Shown: in pieces, positions 31,176 through 41,507 of the stretch
How the letters are laid out: each line of letters opens with the position of its first letter
How positions within the stretch are numbered: the stretch's first letter is position 1
DNA from: an uncultured Turicimonas sp.
GTDB taxonomy: Bacteria; Pseudomonadota; Gammaproteobacteria; Burkholderiales; Burkholderiaceae_F
Direction: 5' to 3'
Assembly: GCA_947854175.1 (NCBI GenBank)
Contig: CANTYJ010000022.1
Span: forward strand, 1-64,000
DNA length: 64,000 bases
Notes under the pieces: model-generated
What the model was told of the DNA's origin: nothing
Databases searched by the model: none
Seen by the model: the letters and a program-made list of their open reading frames with translations, nothing else
Program-made: the position numbers and the translations under genes

Positions 31176-32689
31176 TGAAAAAAAGATTTTTAAGCATTTC
31201 TCTCTTGGCAGCCACAGTCATTTTAGCGGGCTGTACTGTAGGACCGGACTACAGGCGCCCGTCGCTGGATGTTCCGCTTGAATTCCGCCAAATCAGTAAA
31301 GAAGTGGAAGATAACGGTCAGTGGCTGACAGCCCGGTGGTGGACCCAATATCAGGATCCTGCAATTGATTATCTTGTTTCTAACTCAATTAAGAACAACC
31401 GGACTCTACAAAAGACGATGGCTAATGTTGAGAAAGCAGCCGCAGCATTAACCGTAGCAAGGTCTGATTTGTTCCCGCAGTTGAATTATCAAGGTGATGC
31501 GAACCGTCAACGTCAGAGCGAAAACACTGCAATGGGTGCCGCTCTTGGCGGAAAGCCTTATAACACTAAAGAGATACTTGCCAGTGCATCTTGGGAAATT
31601 GATCTGTGGGGAAAGATCCGCCGCCAAACGGAAAGTGCAACAGCTACTTTAAGATCGGTTGAAGCCGCTCACAAAGCAGCTCTTTCTTCTGTGATCAATT
31701 CTGTCGTCACTACTTATATAAGCGTACTGATGGTCGATGAGCAACTTACCGTTGCAAAAGAAACGGCCCAGAGTTATCTGCAAACTTATCGTCTGTTTAA
31801 AGTAAGAGCACAACACGGTAACGTTTCTGAGATGGAAGTTGCTCAGGCCAAGAGTCAGTGGCAGAGTGCAAAAGTCGAAATTCCCGTGCTGGAACAACAG
31901 CGCACAGAGCTTGTAAACTCCTTGTCTATTTTGACGGGTGTTGATGTTGCAGATATGCCGAAGTTTAAGAAACTCCGTCAGCTTAAAGTGCCGGTAATCG
32001 GAAAAGGAATACCAAGCCGACTGCTAGCCGAGCGGCCTGACATTGTGCAAGCTGAAGAGAATCTCAAGGCGGCAAATGCTGATATCGGTGCCGCTAAAGC
32101 GATGTATTTCCCGTCGATTTCTCTTTCCGGCGGAATTGGTTTTTCCAGTGAAGAGCTGAAAGATCTTGTGAAAGCCCCATCGAAAGTTTGGAGTATCGGA
32201 GGCAACGTGACCGGTCCTATTTTCCACTGGGGAGCTATTGAAGCCGGTGTACGTTCAGCTCAAGCCGATCAGAAAGCCGCTTTGGCAGATTACCTGCTAG
32301 CTGTCTCTCAAGCCTTTGTTGACGTCGATAATGCATTGAGCAAACGTCAGAAGTCTCTGCAGGAGTTGAAAGACAGAACCGGTTTAGTTGCCAGTCTGAA
32401 GGAGTATAAACGTCTTGCAAGAGCTCAATACAATGAAGGCTATACCGGTTATTTCACGGTTTTACAGGCCGAGCAATCTCTTTTGCCACAACAGTTAAAT
32501 TTGGCACAAGTCCGTGCTGAAACTCTGAGTTCCGTTGCAACAATCTATCAATCATTAGGCGGCGGCTGGATTGATATTGCTCTGCAGGAAGAACGCAAGG
32601 CAATTGAGGAATTAGAAAAAGCCGAACAGCTAAAGAAGGAACAAGCTTTAGCGGCCCCCGAAGATAAAGCTGAAAGTACGACATTCTAA
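31172..32689 (+). CDS. RND outer-membrane factor lipoprotein (OprM/NodT family)
   Basis: Lipobox LAGCTVGPDYRRP; TolC/NodT pattern LLAERPDIVQAEENLKAANADIGAAKAMYFPSISLSG. Confidence 0.94.
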   Translation: MMKKRFLSISLLAATVILAGCTVGPDYRRPSLDVPLEFRQISKEVEDNGQWLTARWWTQYQDPAIDYLVSNSIKNNRTLQKTMANVEKAAAALTVARSDLFPQLNYQGDANRQRQSENTAMGAALGGKPYNTKEILASASWEIDLWGKIRRQTESATATLRSVEAAHKAALSSVINSVVTTYISVLMVDEQLTVAKETAQSYLQTYRLFKVRAQHGNVSEMEVAQAKSQWQSAKVEIPVLEQQRTELVNSLSILTGVDVADMPKFKKLRQLKVPVIGKGIPSRLLAERPDIVQAEENLKAANADIGAAKAMYFPSISLSGGIGFSSEELKDLVKAPSKVWSIGGNVTGPIFHWGAIEAGVRSAQADQKAALADYLLAVSQAFVDVDNALSKRQKSLQELKDRTGLVASLKEYKRLARAQYNEGYTGYFTVLQAEQSLLPQQLNLAQVRAETLSSVATIYQSLGGGWIDIALQEERKAIEELEKAEQLKKEQALAAPEDKAESTTF

Positions 32690-32713
32690 TAGCCTATAAG
32701 CTTTAGACCAAAT

Positions 32714-32754
32714 AATTGTCCGTTAGCCTAAAAAGTTGACGGACGATTTTTTTC
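32714..32754 (+). terminator. Rho-independent terminator after the RND operon
   Basis: ATTGTCCGTTA...TTGACGGACGAT then TTTTTT. Confidence 0.75.
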
Positions 32755-33080
32755 TTATTTTCATTGGTGAATTTTTACATAAAAAGTCTCTGGCAATTTA
32801 CTTTCTTTATTTAGCAGACTGGAAGCGCGGACTTTATATCCAGATAATGAAATGCAGAGCTAAAGCTTCTAAAAGATATTTTTTCTTGGAGCATTTGAGA
32901 AACCAATATATGAAGTGTTGCCAACCTTGTCACCTCAAATGTCGTCCAACAACAAACGATAATTACTTCGGAAGGTTTTCGAGCCAAATTGGTCTGATTT
33001 GCGTACTTTATGGTACGAAAAAATAACCAAAGCGGAACGAAAAAAGAGGCCGGTTGACCTCTCTTTCCAATTTCATATTT

Positions 33081-36000
33081 TTAAGAAATCCGTGTGGTTT
33101 CTTTTTCCACAGGAGACTCTTTTGAAGGCTCCTTAGGTTTGTCTGCGGAAGATGATAACTTGGCGGAGTTTGCTTCAGTTTTTTGCGAGGAAATTTTTCC
33201 TGTGATTCTGCTTTTGACAGAGTTCCAAAGGACAGCAACCCGTTTAGTAAAAGAAGTTGGAGAGGATGCCTCCTCCGTGCTCTTTTTATCCAAGGCGACT
33301 CTCATTTCTTCCAATGCTTTTAAGTAATCTTTGTAATTGTCCAAATAAAACGCTAATGCATGTGAGAAGTTGCTACCCAACATTCCGGATAAAAAGAGTC
33401 TGGATACTTCTTTGTAATCGTACAATGCTCCTTGGAATCTGACATAAATCAGACGTTCTTCAGCGGTCATCTTTTTGAGACGTTCCATAAAAACTTGTTG
33501 GGCACATGGCTGGTAATACCACATGTACATCAAGTCCAGGGAAGTGATGATCGTCTCTAACTCCATTGTCGGAGCTTTTCTGGCGAGAAGTTGAACAAAT
33601 TCCAAAGGTTTACTCATTAATTCAAGAATGTTTCGCTTTGGGAAAGCCAGTTCTATATGGGTAAAGCAAGTAAAAAGCTCTTTGGTTCCTTGAGAAAAAT
33701 CGCTTGTACGTAATCTGAAGTTATTACGCTTATCTGCAAAGCTCTCAATGATGCCTGCAACAGTATCTGAAGCAAACTTAGACACGATTGCAGCGGCCGG
33801 AACCAGAATTGCAGCGGCGGGCATCCCCGTAATAACCGGCAGAATCATCGCCAGCATCACGTTATAGACCATAGCGACCGGAATTGCCAAAATGCTTCTG
33901 AATAAGTTTCCAACAACTGCAGTTTTTGGAAATCCCCGAAAGATGTTATGCGAGGAGATGTAGATACCGTTTGCCAAAGCAATAATTGAAAAAACTAACA
34001 ATGGAGCTTTGTCAACAGTGATACCAAGAATATGTCCTAACAGAATGTTTCTGGTAAATCCTTCCAAAAGGACGACCGACATTCCTGTGTACATTAGAGA
34101 ATCACTGATACGTGACCAATTGATTAGTTGCTTCCAGTCAATTCTGGCACCTTTTTGGAAACCTCCTCCGGAAATTACCGCCTGGATAATATTTCGGATG
34201 CCGGTAATACTGAACCATATCAGCGCGCCGAACCAGGCTAAAACCCACCAGTTCTGAGTCAACAGGAAGGTAAGGAAAGCAGGAAGGAACCCAATGGTAA
34301 CTTTTAAAATATTGAGTAAGGTTGTATTGGTGTACCTGAACGGACTAGTTTTGCTGTCTGTTTTTTGTTGAGATTGTTTTTTTATAAAACCGTTGTCAGT
34401 TCTTTCGGTACGTCCGCCAAGTGTGACGATGTTGCCTTTTTTGGCCGTGACTGCGTCGGCGTAATGAGCCCGCCATTCCCGCTTTCTTGTCAACCCGAAC
34501 TTTAGGAATCCCAAATTATGGCGTATCCATTTGGTAATACCCGATTGATGGATTGGTTCCTTGTAAGTATCAGAAAATGAAACGGCGACTTCAAGGGGAA
34601 TCCTCATCGGATGAAGGGGGCCGTTTTTATTGTTGATAATTTTTTGAGCGCCTAGAGGTAATGTCTCAGGTACTGCTAAACCCATGCCATATCCGGTTCC
34701 AAGGGAATGGGTGGAGTTTGTTCCGAACCTACTGCCGAGTGGCTGTTTTTCATAAAAACTAAGAAGTCTGGGTATGTTTTGAAGAATTTCTGTAAGCTTA
34801 GTCTTTAAACGGGGGTCGTCTTTGACGGTCTCCTTCTTAAGCATATCAAGAATAATATGTTTAATCCGAAGAGCATCTTTATGGTTAATTGCAGATTGGA
34901 GATCGGTGACCGCGTTTAAATCATCTAATCTGCCCCGTAACCATTCTTTTAGGTTAAATACTTCCAAATGAGTAATCAGACCTTTTGAATCCCACAATAA
35001 CTCCAGAACCTCAGTGGATTTCATTCGGGCCGGTAATAAAATAATCCTGGAGTTGGGCCGTAACTCTTTCAAGGTCATCAAAAGATTAGCGAAATCAATT
35101 TTTAAAAGTTCCGGACGGTCATCATTTTGAGGAATCGTTAAATTTGGCAGGGAAGGGTTTTGATCCGGATGTATCCATTTCAGATAAAGCTCTTGCGCCG
35201 TCAGGGAATCAAGTTTTTTGATTTGGTCTGATATTTCTTCTGACTCTTTATCTGAAGAGACAACCGACTGAGATTTCAGTTCAGCAACTTTCTTTTCAAG
35301 ATAAGGAAGAAAACTTTGATGAGCGAACTCAGCCAAGTGAACAAAAGAAGGGCGGCCGCTACCTACAAACTCATTAAATTTTTGTTTGTTTAACTGAGGT
35401 AACTCTACTCCATAGAGCTCTGAAAGCTCCTTTATATGCTTTTCATTGAATAGTTCAAGGGTTCTAAAAACCTGATGTTCTGCCCACCGTTCGGCTTCAC
35501 GGCCTTTTTCCATAAATGCGACGGTGCGGGCATCCCTTAAAAATTCCAGGACGCTTTTTGGTCCGGTAAATCCTTTTGGTGTCCAAAGAATTTCCACATA
35601 CTTTCCTTTGAAAACACCTTTGAATTTCACGCATATCCTGACACTAATCTCCATGATGGAAGCAGCTTCCATTAATTCAAAAGCAATTTCCGGATCAACA
35701 TAATTGTGATAGACGACAGAAAGTCTTCTAATGCCCTTAACTCTGGCATCCATTAAGAGATAAGTCGGATTCTTACGTCCGTTTGTTGAAGAATCATGGA
35801 CGTGATCATCGAGTGTTTTCTGATTCCATTCTTCGGGCATTTCCAGAAGGAAATACTTGGTAAGGAAATTCCGGACGATTCGTGGATTGCCGGCGGCGAC
35901 TTTCTGGAAATCATGAATCAGTTTTAATTGTTCCGTCTCGTTATTACGTGAACGGACGATATCTTTCATGATTTGAATCAGCACACGCGAAGTATTGAAG

Positions 36001-36284
36001 CGGAAAGGTGTTTGAGCACTGCTAACCACTTCATTGTGAAGTGTTCTTAAAACTTCGAGTCGCTCTCTGGAACCGTCAGGACCATTGAGTCTTTCTAAAA
36101 GATTGACGACTGCCAAAGCCATACGGACTTCGTGGCTGTCAACCATATTCTGAATTCCGTGAGGATGCAGACAAGCAGCAAGAACATCTCTTTCGGAGGA
36201 TGAAAGAGTTCCATGATCAATGACCTGATTGATCATTTTCTGCAGGTACAAATCTTTTTTATCAAATTGGGTTTGAAGTTTCAC
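33081..36284 (-). CDS. Very large uncharacterised protein with soluble N-terminal region and central multi-TM segment
   Basis: Long intact 1067-aa ORF; hydrophobic segments around LLNILKVTIGFLPAFLTFLLTQNWWVLAWFGALIWFSITG and LAIPVAMVYNVMLAMILPVITGMPAAAILVPAAAIV; no confident family. Confidence 0.8.
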   Translation of the reverse strand: MKLQTQFDKKDLYLQKMINQVIDHGTLSSSERDVLAACLHPHGIQNMVDSHEVRMALAVVNLLERLNGPDGSRERLEVLRTLHNEVVSSAQTPFRFNTSRVLIQIMKDIVRSRNNETEQLKLIHDFQKVAAGNPRIVRNFLTKYFLLEMPEEWNQKTLDDHVHDSSTNGRKNPTYLLMDARVKGIRRLSVVYHNYVDPEIAFELMEAASIMEISVRICVKFKGVFKGKYVEILWTPKGFTGPKSVLEFLRDARTVAFMEKGREAERWAEHQVFRTLELFNEKHIKELSELYGVELPQLNKQKFNEFVGSGRPSFVHLAEFAHQSFLPYLEKKVAELKSQSVVSSDKESEEISDQIKKLDSLTAQELYLKWIHPDQNPSLPNLTIPQNDDRPELLKIDFANLLMTLKELRPNSRIILLPARMKSTEVLELLWDSKGLITHLEVFNLKEWLRGRLDDLNAVTDLQSAINHKDALRIKHIILDMLKKETVKDDPRLKTKLTEILQNIPRLLSFYEKQPLGSRFGTNSTHSLGTGYGMGLAVPETLPLGAQKIINNKNGPLHPMRIPLEVAVSFSDTYKEPIHQSGITKWIRHNLGFLKFGLTRKREWRAHYADAVTAKKGNIVTLGGRTERTDNGFIKKQSQQKTDSKTSPFRYTNTTLLNILKVTIGFLPAFLTFLLTQNWWVLAWFGALIWFSITGIRNIIQAVISGGGFQKGARIDWKQLINWSRISDSLMYTGMSVVLLEGFTRNILLGHILGITVDKAPLLVFSIIALANGIYISSHNIFRGFPKTAVVGNLFRSILAIPVAMVYNVMLAMILPVITGMPAAAILVPAAAIVSKFASDTVAGIIESFADKRNNFRLRTSDFSQGTKELFTCFTHIELAFPKRNILELMSKPLEFVQLLARKAPTMELETIITSLDLMYMWYYQPCAQQVFMERLKKMTAEERLIYVRFQGALYDYKEVSRLFLSGMLGSNFSHALAFYLDNYKDYLKALEEMRVALDKKSTEEASSPTSFTKRVAVLWNSVKSRITGKISSQKTEANSAKLSSSADKPKEPSKESPVEKETTRIS

Positions 36285-36398
36285 TTTCTTTTTCTCTTTT
36301 TATTGGACCCGTGATTCTACAAAATGACTGGTTGTATTTTAGTAAAAGAATATTAATTCAGGTGCTTAACGTAAGTTTTGACCGTGAAAACTATAAGG

Positions 36399-36422
36399 AA
36401 AGGCCGGCAGGACCGGCCTTAT
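36399..36422 (-). terminator. Rho-independent terminator for the minus-strand flavoprotein gene
   Basis: AAGGCCGG...CCGGCCTT palindrome just 3' of the CDS on the minus strand. Confidence 0.65.
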
Positions 36423-36444
36423 TCCAACGAAATAATCTAGATGA

Positions 36445-38250
36445 TTACTTCATTTTCTTTTTCAAGGAAGCTGTAATAGCGTCTGCAGCTTCCACTCCGG
36501 AGATAATTGCCCAGGAGTTCATCATGGCTGTCATTGAATCAGCACCGTTAGCTCCGCCGACTACACAACCGGCACCATAAAGTCCCGGAATCGGTTTACC
36601 GTTTTTACCGATAATCTGCATATTGGCATTTGCTTTTAAGCCACCGAGTGTTGTGGCGAAACGTGGCTTTTGTTCAACAATAAAGTACGGAGCTTTAATG
36701 AGTTCTTTAGGATCTTTGCGGCCGAACTGTGTGTCCTTGCCGTCTTTGGCCATCTTGTTCCATTGAGCTACGGTTGCTTCAAGGTTTGCCGGATTAATAC
36801 CCATCACTTCAGCTGCTTTGGCTAAAGAATCAGATTTCACCATGACCGGGCGGCCGTTATTTTCGATCTTGAGCCACTTCAGCAATTCTGCTTCATCAGG
36901 TACTAACTTATCTTCTAAGCTTTTTGCAAGATAACGCTTGTATCCGGTTTCATCCATAACCAAATACATGATCTTGTCTTTTTGAGCAACGGTAATATCT
37001 GTTAATTCTCCTAAGGAAGCACGTTCGTTGATGATACGTTTGCCGTCAGAGTTTACATAGATGGCACCGGTGTCATTGATAGTGGCAGTGGAGCTGGCGG
37101 TAGCAGCCAAACCATGATTCGGGTTAGTTTCTACACCTTGAGGATAGACTTTAACTAAATCCATATTGATGTTTTGTGCACCGATTTTGCGTGCCATTTC
37201 GTAACCTTGACCGGCATCACTGTCAAGACCATAAAAGAGATAACCTTTCAAAGTCTTCGGAAGCATCTTGGTATTTGCACCGAAACCACCGGACGCCAAA
37301 ATGGTATCTTTAGCAAGGATCTGGATTTTATCGCCGGCTGCGTTGACAGCATCAACACCTCTGACTTTGCCGCCTTTGTAGATTAAAGCAGTAGCTTTGG
37401 TTTCCATCAAGATCTTGCCGCCGTGGTCAGTAAGAATTCCGGCCATTGTTCTGATGAAGTTCGGAGAACGGCCTTGTACACCAAGCTGGCGTTCAGCTGA
37501 ATGGTCAGGATATTGTGTGGCAGCCGGACCATAAGGAATCTTCAGATCGTCAATCAACCAGTCGACAACCCCGCCGACTTTGTGGGTAACCATATTGACT
37601 AAGACCGGATCGTTTTTGTATTTACCGACCTTCATGATGTCTTTGTAAGCCAGTTCAGGTGAGTCTTTTGTTTCTTTCATGACTTCACGCTGATAGCGAG
37701 AACCGGTAGCAATCAAAGTACCTGCATTTAAAATAGTATCACCGCCGAGATAAGGCATTTTTTCGATGAGGATTGTCGGCAAACCGTTTAATTGTGCACG
37801 GACTGCGGCAGCCATACCGGAAGCACCGGAACCGACAACGACAACATCAGTCTTGTAAGTGATTTCCATGCCGCTCGGTTGTTTTTTCATCGGTTTCTTA
37901 TAAAAGTCAGAAGGCTTGCCACCGGCTTCTTTAACTGCATTTGTAGCGGCAGCCTGAATAGCCATGCTTGTCAATGTTGCACCGGCAACATTATCGACAC
38001 GCAAGGATTTAGTCTTAACGATTTCTCCAGGAACTTTCGCTATAGCAGCGTCAGAAATCATGGCGCTTTCACCACTTTTAACTACTTTAACATCGGCGAT
38101 TTTGCCGCCTTTAATGACGACTTGAACAGTCAATGGACCGTTTTTACCGTTTGCTGTTCCTTCGAAAGTACCGTCTTTAACTGCTGCAGAAGCTGTGCCG
38201 GCAAATGCCATTGAAATAGCAGCAACAGTTAATAATTTGGTAAAAATCAT
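36445..38250 (-). CDS. Secreted FMN-bind/FAD flavoprotein reductase (fumarate/urocanate reductase-like), no heme domain
   Basis: Signal peptide; FMN_bind domain with VDNVAGATLTS flavinylation-like motif; FAD_binding_2 (VVVGSGASGMAAAVRAQLNGLPTILIEKMPYLGGDT). Confidence 0.87.
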   Translation of the reverse strand: MIFTKLLTVAAISMAFAGTASAAVKDGTFEGTANGKNGPLTVQVVIKGGKIADVKVVKSGESAMISDAAIAKVPGEIVKTKSLRVDNVAGATLTSMAIQAAATNAVKEAGGKPSDFYKKPMKKQPSGMEITYKTDVVVVGSGASGMAAAVRAQLNGLPTILIEKMPYLGGDTILNAGTLIATGSRYQREVMKETKDSPELAYKDIMKVGKYKNDPVLVNMVTHKVGGVVDWLIDDLKIPYGPAATQYPDHSAERQLGVQGRSPNFIRTMAGILTDHGGKILMETKATALIYKGGKVRGVDAVNAAGDKIQILAKDTILASGGFGANTKMLPKTLKGYLFYGLDSDAGQGYEMARKIGAQNINMDLVKVYPQGVETNPNHGLAATASSTATINDTGAIYVNSDGKRIINERASLGELTDITVAQKDKIMYLVMDETGYKRYLAKSLEDKLVPDEAELLKWLKIENNGRPVMVKSDSLAKAAEVMGINPANLEATVAQWNKMAKDGKDTQFGRKDPKELIKAPYFIVEQKPRFATTLGGLKANANMQIIGKNGKPIPGLYGAGCVVGGANGADSMTAMMNSWAIISGVEAADAITASLKKKMK

Positions 38251-38383
38251 CTTTTCTCCTTGTGTTGTAAAAAAATGTTATGACAAGATTGTGATATTCT
38301 GCTCAGGGTTTTTCTATAAGTAGAAACGATTATTTTTGAGGTGAAAAAATGGAACAGCTTTGATTTGTAATCAAAAAAGATAA

Positions 38384-40072
38384 ATGGAATCCATAGCAAA
38401 AAACAGTTTAGTATTCAAAATACAACGGACAGCTGAGAAGATTTTTTTGATGATAAAAAACGATATAAATCAAATTGATAAGACCTGGATATACATCTTG
38501 GGTATTATCGGCTTGAATGTTTTATTTGCATGCTACAACATTCCGTTAAAACGGGCATTTCAACTTCAGCTTTTCAATATCATTTTCCTCGTATTAATTG
38601 CATTTCCGGGTAATAAGCCTTTACGGTTAACCGGTACGATCCTCAGCATTTTTTCAAATCTGCTATTAATTATTCTTGTGACCGTTCAAGGTATTTTGTA
38701 TGCTAACTATAATGCCGATCTGGATTCAACATTTGTGATCGAGTCATTAGCTAATACGAATTTGAATGAAAGTAGTGAATTTCTCAGGAGTCTTCCTCCT
38801 ACTTTTATTTTTCCTCTTATTCTGGCAGGTTCTTTTTTTCTTGTTCAGACTGCTCTTACGTTAAGGCTTTATTCGTTACGACCTACCTCGTCTAAGTTCT
38901 ATAAATATTTTGCAGTATTCTTGTGCGGCTTATCTGTGTTTGCGTGGTGCAAAGAAAGTTGGAGAGTGCGGTTTCCAACAGGTGAGACTTTAAAGCTGAC
39001 CAGTGCAGTAGAAGACATGCAACAACAATGGCAGATGAGTAAAGCTGAAAATGATGCTGCCTTAGTATCTGCGAAGGCCTTACTTGGAGATATTTCATTA
39101 CAGCCTCAGACTATTGTTCTTGTCATCGGTGAAAGTACAACCAGACAAACGATGCAGTTGTACGGATATATCCGGAAGAATACGCCGATGCTGACAAAAG
39201 AGTATCAGACAAACCCGGCTTTTCTAAGGTCAGATGAAGCCTATTCCACAGAAGCTTCCACTATCAGAGCCTTTGAATCCATGTTTAAATTTGAGTTTCA
39301 ACAAGGGAAAAACAAAGAAAATCTCCTGGCTATGTTCAAGGCAGCAGGCTATAAGATTATCTGGATCAGCAACCAGGACGACACCGCTATCAAAAAAACG
39401 TATCAGTATTTTGCCGATAAGAATTTCAACCTGAACCATCAAAAAGGCAGAGACTCTCAGTCGATGGATAGTGTCGTTTTGAATCCATTGAAAGAGGCAT
39501 TGAAGGATGGTACAGATAAAAAACTTATAGTCGTCCATCTAATTGGACTGCATCCGCATTATTCATTACGTTACCCGGCAGGAACAAAGAGAAATTGGCC
39601 GGAGGATGATGTAGTTGAAAAAGGATTAGAAGCAAAGGACAGAAGCCCGAGAACACAATGGCTCAGAGACGAATATGATTTGGCGATGCTTTATCAGGAC
39701 AAAATTATTTATGAAACCTTGAAAATGACCGAAAGCATTAAACAGAAAGGAACTGCAACCTGGATTTATCTTTCGGATCATGGTGTTGAAACCGGTGAGC
39801 ATTTAGACCTCGTCGGACACTCTCCGAATACACCTGGCGGTTATGCCATCCCGTTCCTCTTCTGGTCGGAAAAATCAGGGGGGTCTTTTAACAAATCTGA
39901 AGCTCAAACAAGGAACTTCCGGGCAGACTGGCTTTCCTATCTGTTAATGGATTTAGGTGGTTTGAATTCTTCAGAAATGACAAAAATGAAATCTTGGATG
40001 AGTCCCGAATACCAATGGAAGGAACCGGCTGTCGTAGAAAAAATTTCTAAAAAATTCGGAATTATCAATTAA
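38384..40072 (+). CDS. Phosphoethanolamine transferase, EptA/CptA-like sulfatase-fold membrane protein
   Basis: N-terminal TM block; VLVIGESTTRQTMQLYGYIRKNTPML and YLSDHGVETGEH motifs. Confidence 0.88.
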   Translation: MESIAKNSLVFKIQRTAEKIFLMIKNDINQIDKTWIYILGIIGLNVLFACYNIPLKRAFQLQLFNIIFLVLIAFPGNKPLRLTGTILSIFSNLLLIILVTVQGILYANYNADLDSTFVIESLANTNLNESSEFLRSLPPTFIFPLILAGSFFLVQTALTLRLYSLRPTSSKFYKYFAVFLCGLSVFAWCKESWRVRFPTGETLKLTSAVEDMQQQWQMSKAENDAALVSAKALLGDISLQPQTIVLVIGESTTRQTMQLYGYIRKNTPMLTKEYQTNPAFLRSDEAYSTEASTIRAFESMFKFEFQQGKNKENLLAMFKAAGYKIIWISNQDDTAIKKTYQYFADKNFNLNHQKGRDSQSMDSVVLNPLKEALKDGTDKKLIVVHLIGLHPHYSLRYPAGTKRNWPEDDVVEKGLEAKDRSPRTQWLRDEYDLAMLYQDKIIYETLKMTESIKQKGTATWIYLSDHGVETGEHLDLVGHSPNTPGGYAIPFLFWSEKSGGSFNKSEAQTRNFRADWLSYLLMDLGGLNSSEMTKMKSWMSPEYQWKEPAVVEKISKKFGIIN

Positions 40073-40165
40073 GCCTGACGTTTAAAGGAAGAACCCATTT
40101 TTCGCTGAGTTTTCTACATCTCAAATGCAATAAAAGTAGCATTTGTGTTTGGGAGGAAGCGTGAC

Positions 40166-40768
40166 ATGAACTTCGTCAAAAAATATTTGGGATTGATCCT
40201 TCTAATTCTTTCGGCACTGACGTTTTGTGCACTCTATTTTGGGTCGCCTTATCTAATAGTCGGCAACCTTCAGAATGCTGTAAAAAACAACAATGATTCT
40301 GAAGTGTCTTCCTACATTGACTTTACGGCTCTAAAGAACAATTTAAAAAATCAGTTAATAAATCAGATTGACCTTCAATTTGCAGAAGAGAAGCAAAAGC
40401 CCTTGAAAGGAATTCTCGCTGCTTTGTCCTATCAGGCTACCGATGCTCTTGTTGATGAGTATGTCAGTCCAAAAGGCATCTCAGATCTTCTTAAAGGAGT
40501 AAAAAATTTTCAGGCGTACAAAGACCTATTAAAAGAGAAGACAGCATCGTTAACAGAAAAACAAGCAGTTCCTACTGAAGGGTTGGTCAATGCTAAAAGT
40601 GCTACGAAAACACCCAAGATTAGCTGGAAGCTTAGTTACGGTGATACGTTTAACCAATTCTTTATAGTTTTAGACAAAAACAACGATCCTTCCAATAAAC
40701 TTACAATCTCTCTTGTAAGAGAAGGTTTTTTTAACTGGAAAGTCAATAATATTTTGCTTCCGTTCTAA
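40166..40768 (+). CDS. DUF2939-like membrane-anchored protein
   Basis: N-terminal TM then GSPYLIVGNLQNAVKNNNDSEVSSYIDFTALKNNLKNQL pattern. Confidence 0.6.
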   Translation: MNFVKKYLGLILLILSALTFCALYFGSPYLIVGNLQNAVKNNNDSEVSSYIDFTALKNNLKNQLINQIDLQFAEEKQKPLKGILAALSYQATDALVDEYVSPKGISDLLKGVKNFQAYKDLLKEKTASLTEKQAVPTEGLVNAKSATKTPKISWKLSYGDTFNQFFIVLDKNNDPSNKLTISLVREGFFNWKVNNILLPF

Positions 40769-40784
40769 TCCAAAGTTGAAATCT

Positions 40785-41507
40785 ATGCCGTTTTTATTTG
40801 CACAAAATGTTGTCCCTGCCGTTCCGGTCTGGGGCGAAAAAGATATTTATTTTCCTGTTAACCGTGTTTACTGTATTGGTGCCAATTATTGGGATCACGT
40901 TAAAGAAGTTGGATCCGAAGGAAGAGAAAGACCTTTCTTCTTTGCAAAACCTGCCGATGCTCTTCAGGTTTGCAGGGAAGGGAAAAGTATCGAGATTCCT
41001 TACGCCAGAAATACCAATAATCTGTGTTTGGAAGTTGAACTTGTAATCGCCATTGGCAAGAACGCACCGGAATTCGGAGAAATTTCTGTTGAAACTGCAG
41101 ATGACTACATTTTCGGTTATGGTGCCGGTATTGATTTCACTAAACGTGACTGGCAAAACATATTAAGAGAACATAGACAACCGTGGGAGCTCGCTAAAGG
41201 GTTTGACGCATCGGCAGTGATTTCAGAAATCCGTGATAAACACCGTATGCCGGATATGGATGAAGCTAGTTTATGGCTTTATGTTAATAACAGTGAACGG
41301 CAGAGAGGAAACACAAAAGATATGATCTGGAAAATTCCGGAGATCATCAATGAGTTATCAAAAAATTTCAGACTGATGGCAGGGGACTTAATTTATACGG
41401 GATCTCCGAAGGGAAGCGGGCCGATTTTGGCAGGACAATCCTTTGAAGGAGGAGTCAACGGAGTGGGAACCTTCAGAGGAACCATCACTCCGTTAGAATC
41501 TGCTTAA
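40785..41507 (+). CDS. Fumarylacetoacetate hydrolase family protein
   Basis: FAH pattern (FPVNRVYCIGANYWDHVKEV, PFFFAKPADAL, LEVELVIAIGKNAPEF, GDLIYTGSPKGSGPI). Confidence 0.88.
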   Translation: MPFLFAQNVVPAVPVWGEKDIYFPVNRVYCIGANYWDHVKEVGSEGRERPFFFAKPADALQVCREGKSIEIPYARNTNNLCLEVELVIAIGKNAPEFGEISVETADDYIFGYGAGIDFTKRDWQNILREHRQPWELAKGFDASAVISEIRDKHRMPDMDEASLWLYVNNSERQRGNTKDMIWKIPEIINELSKNFRLMAGDLIYTGSPKGSGPILAGQSFEGGVNGVGTFRGTITPLESA

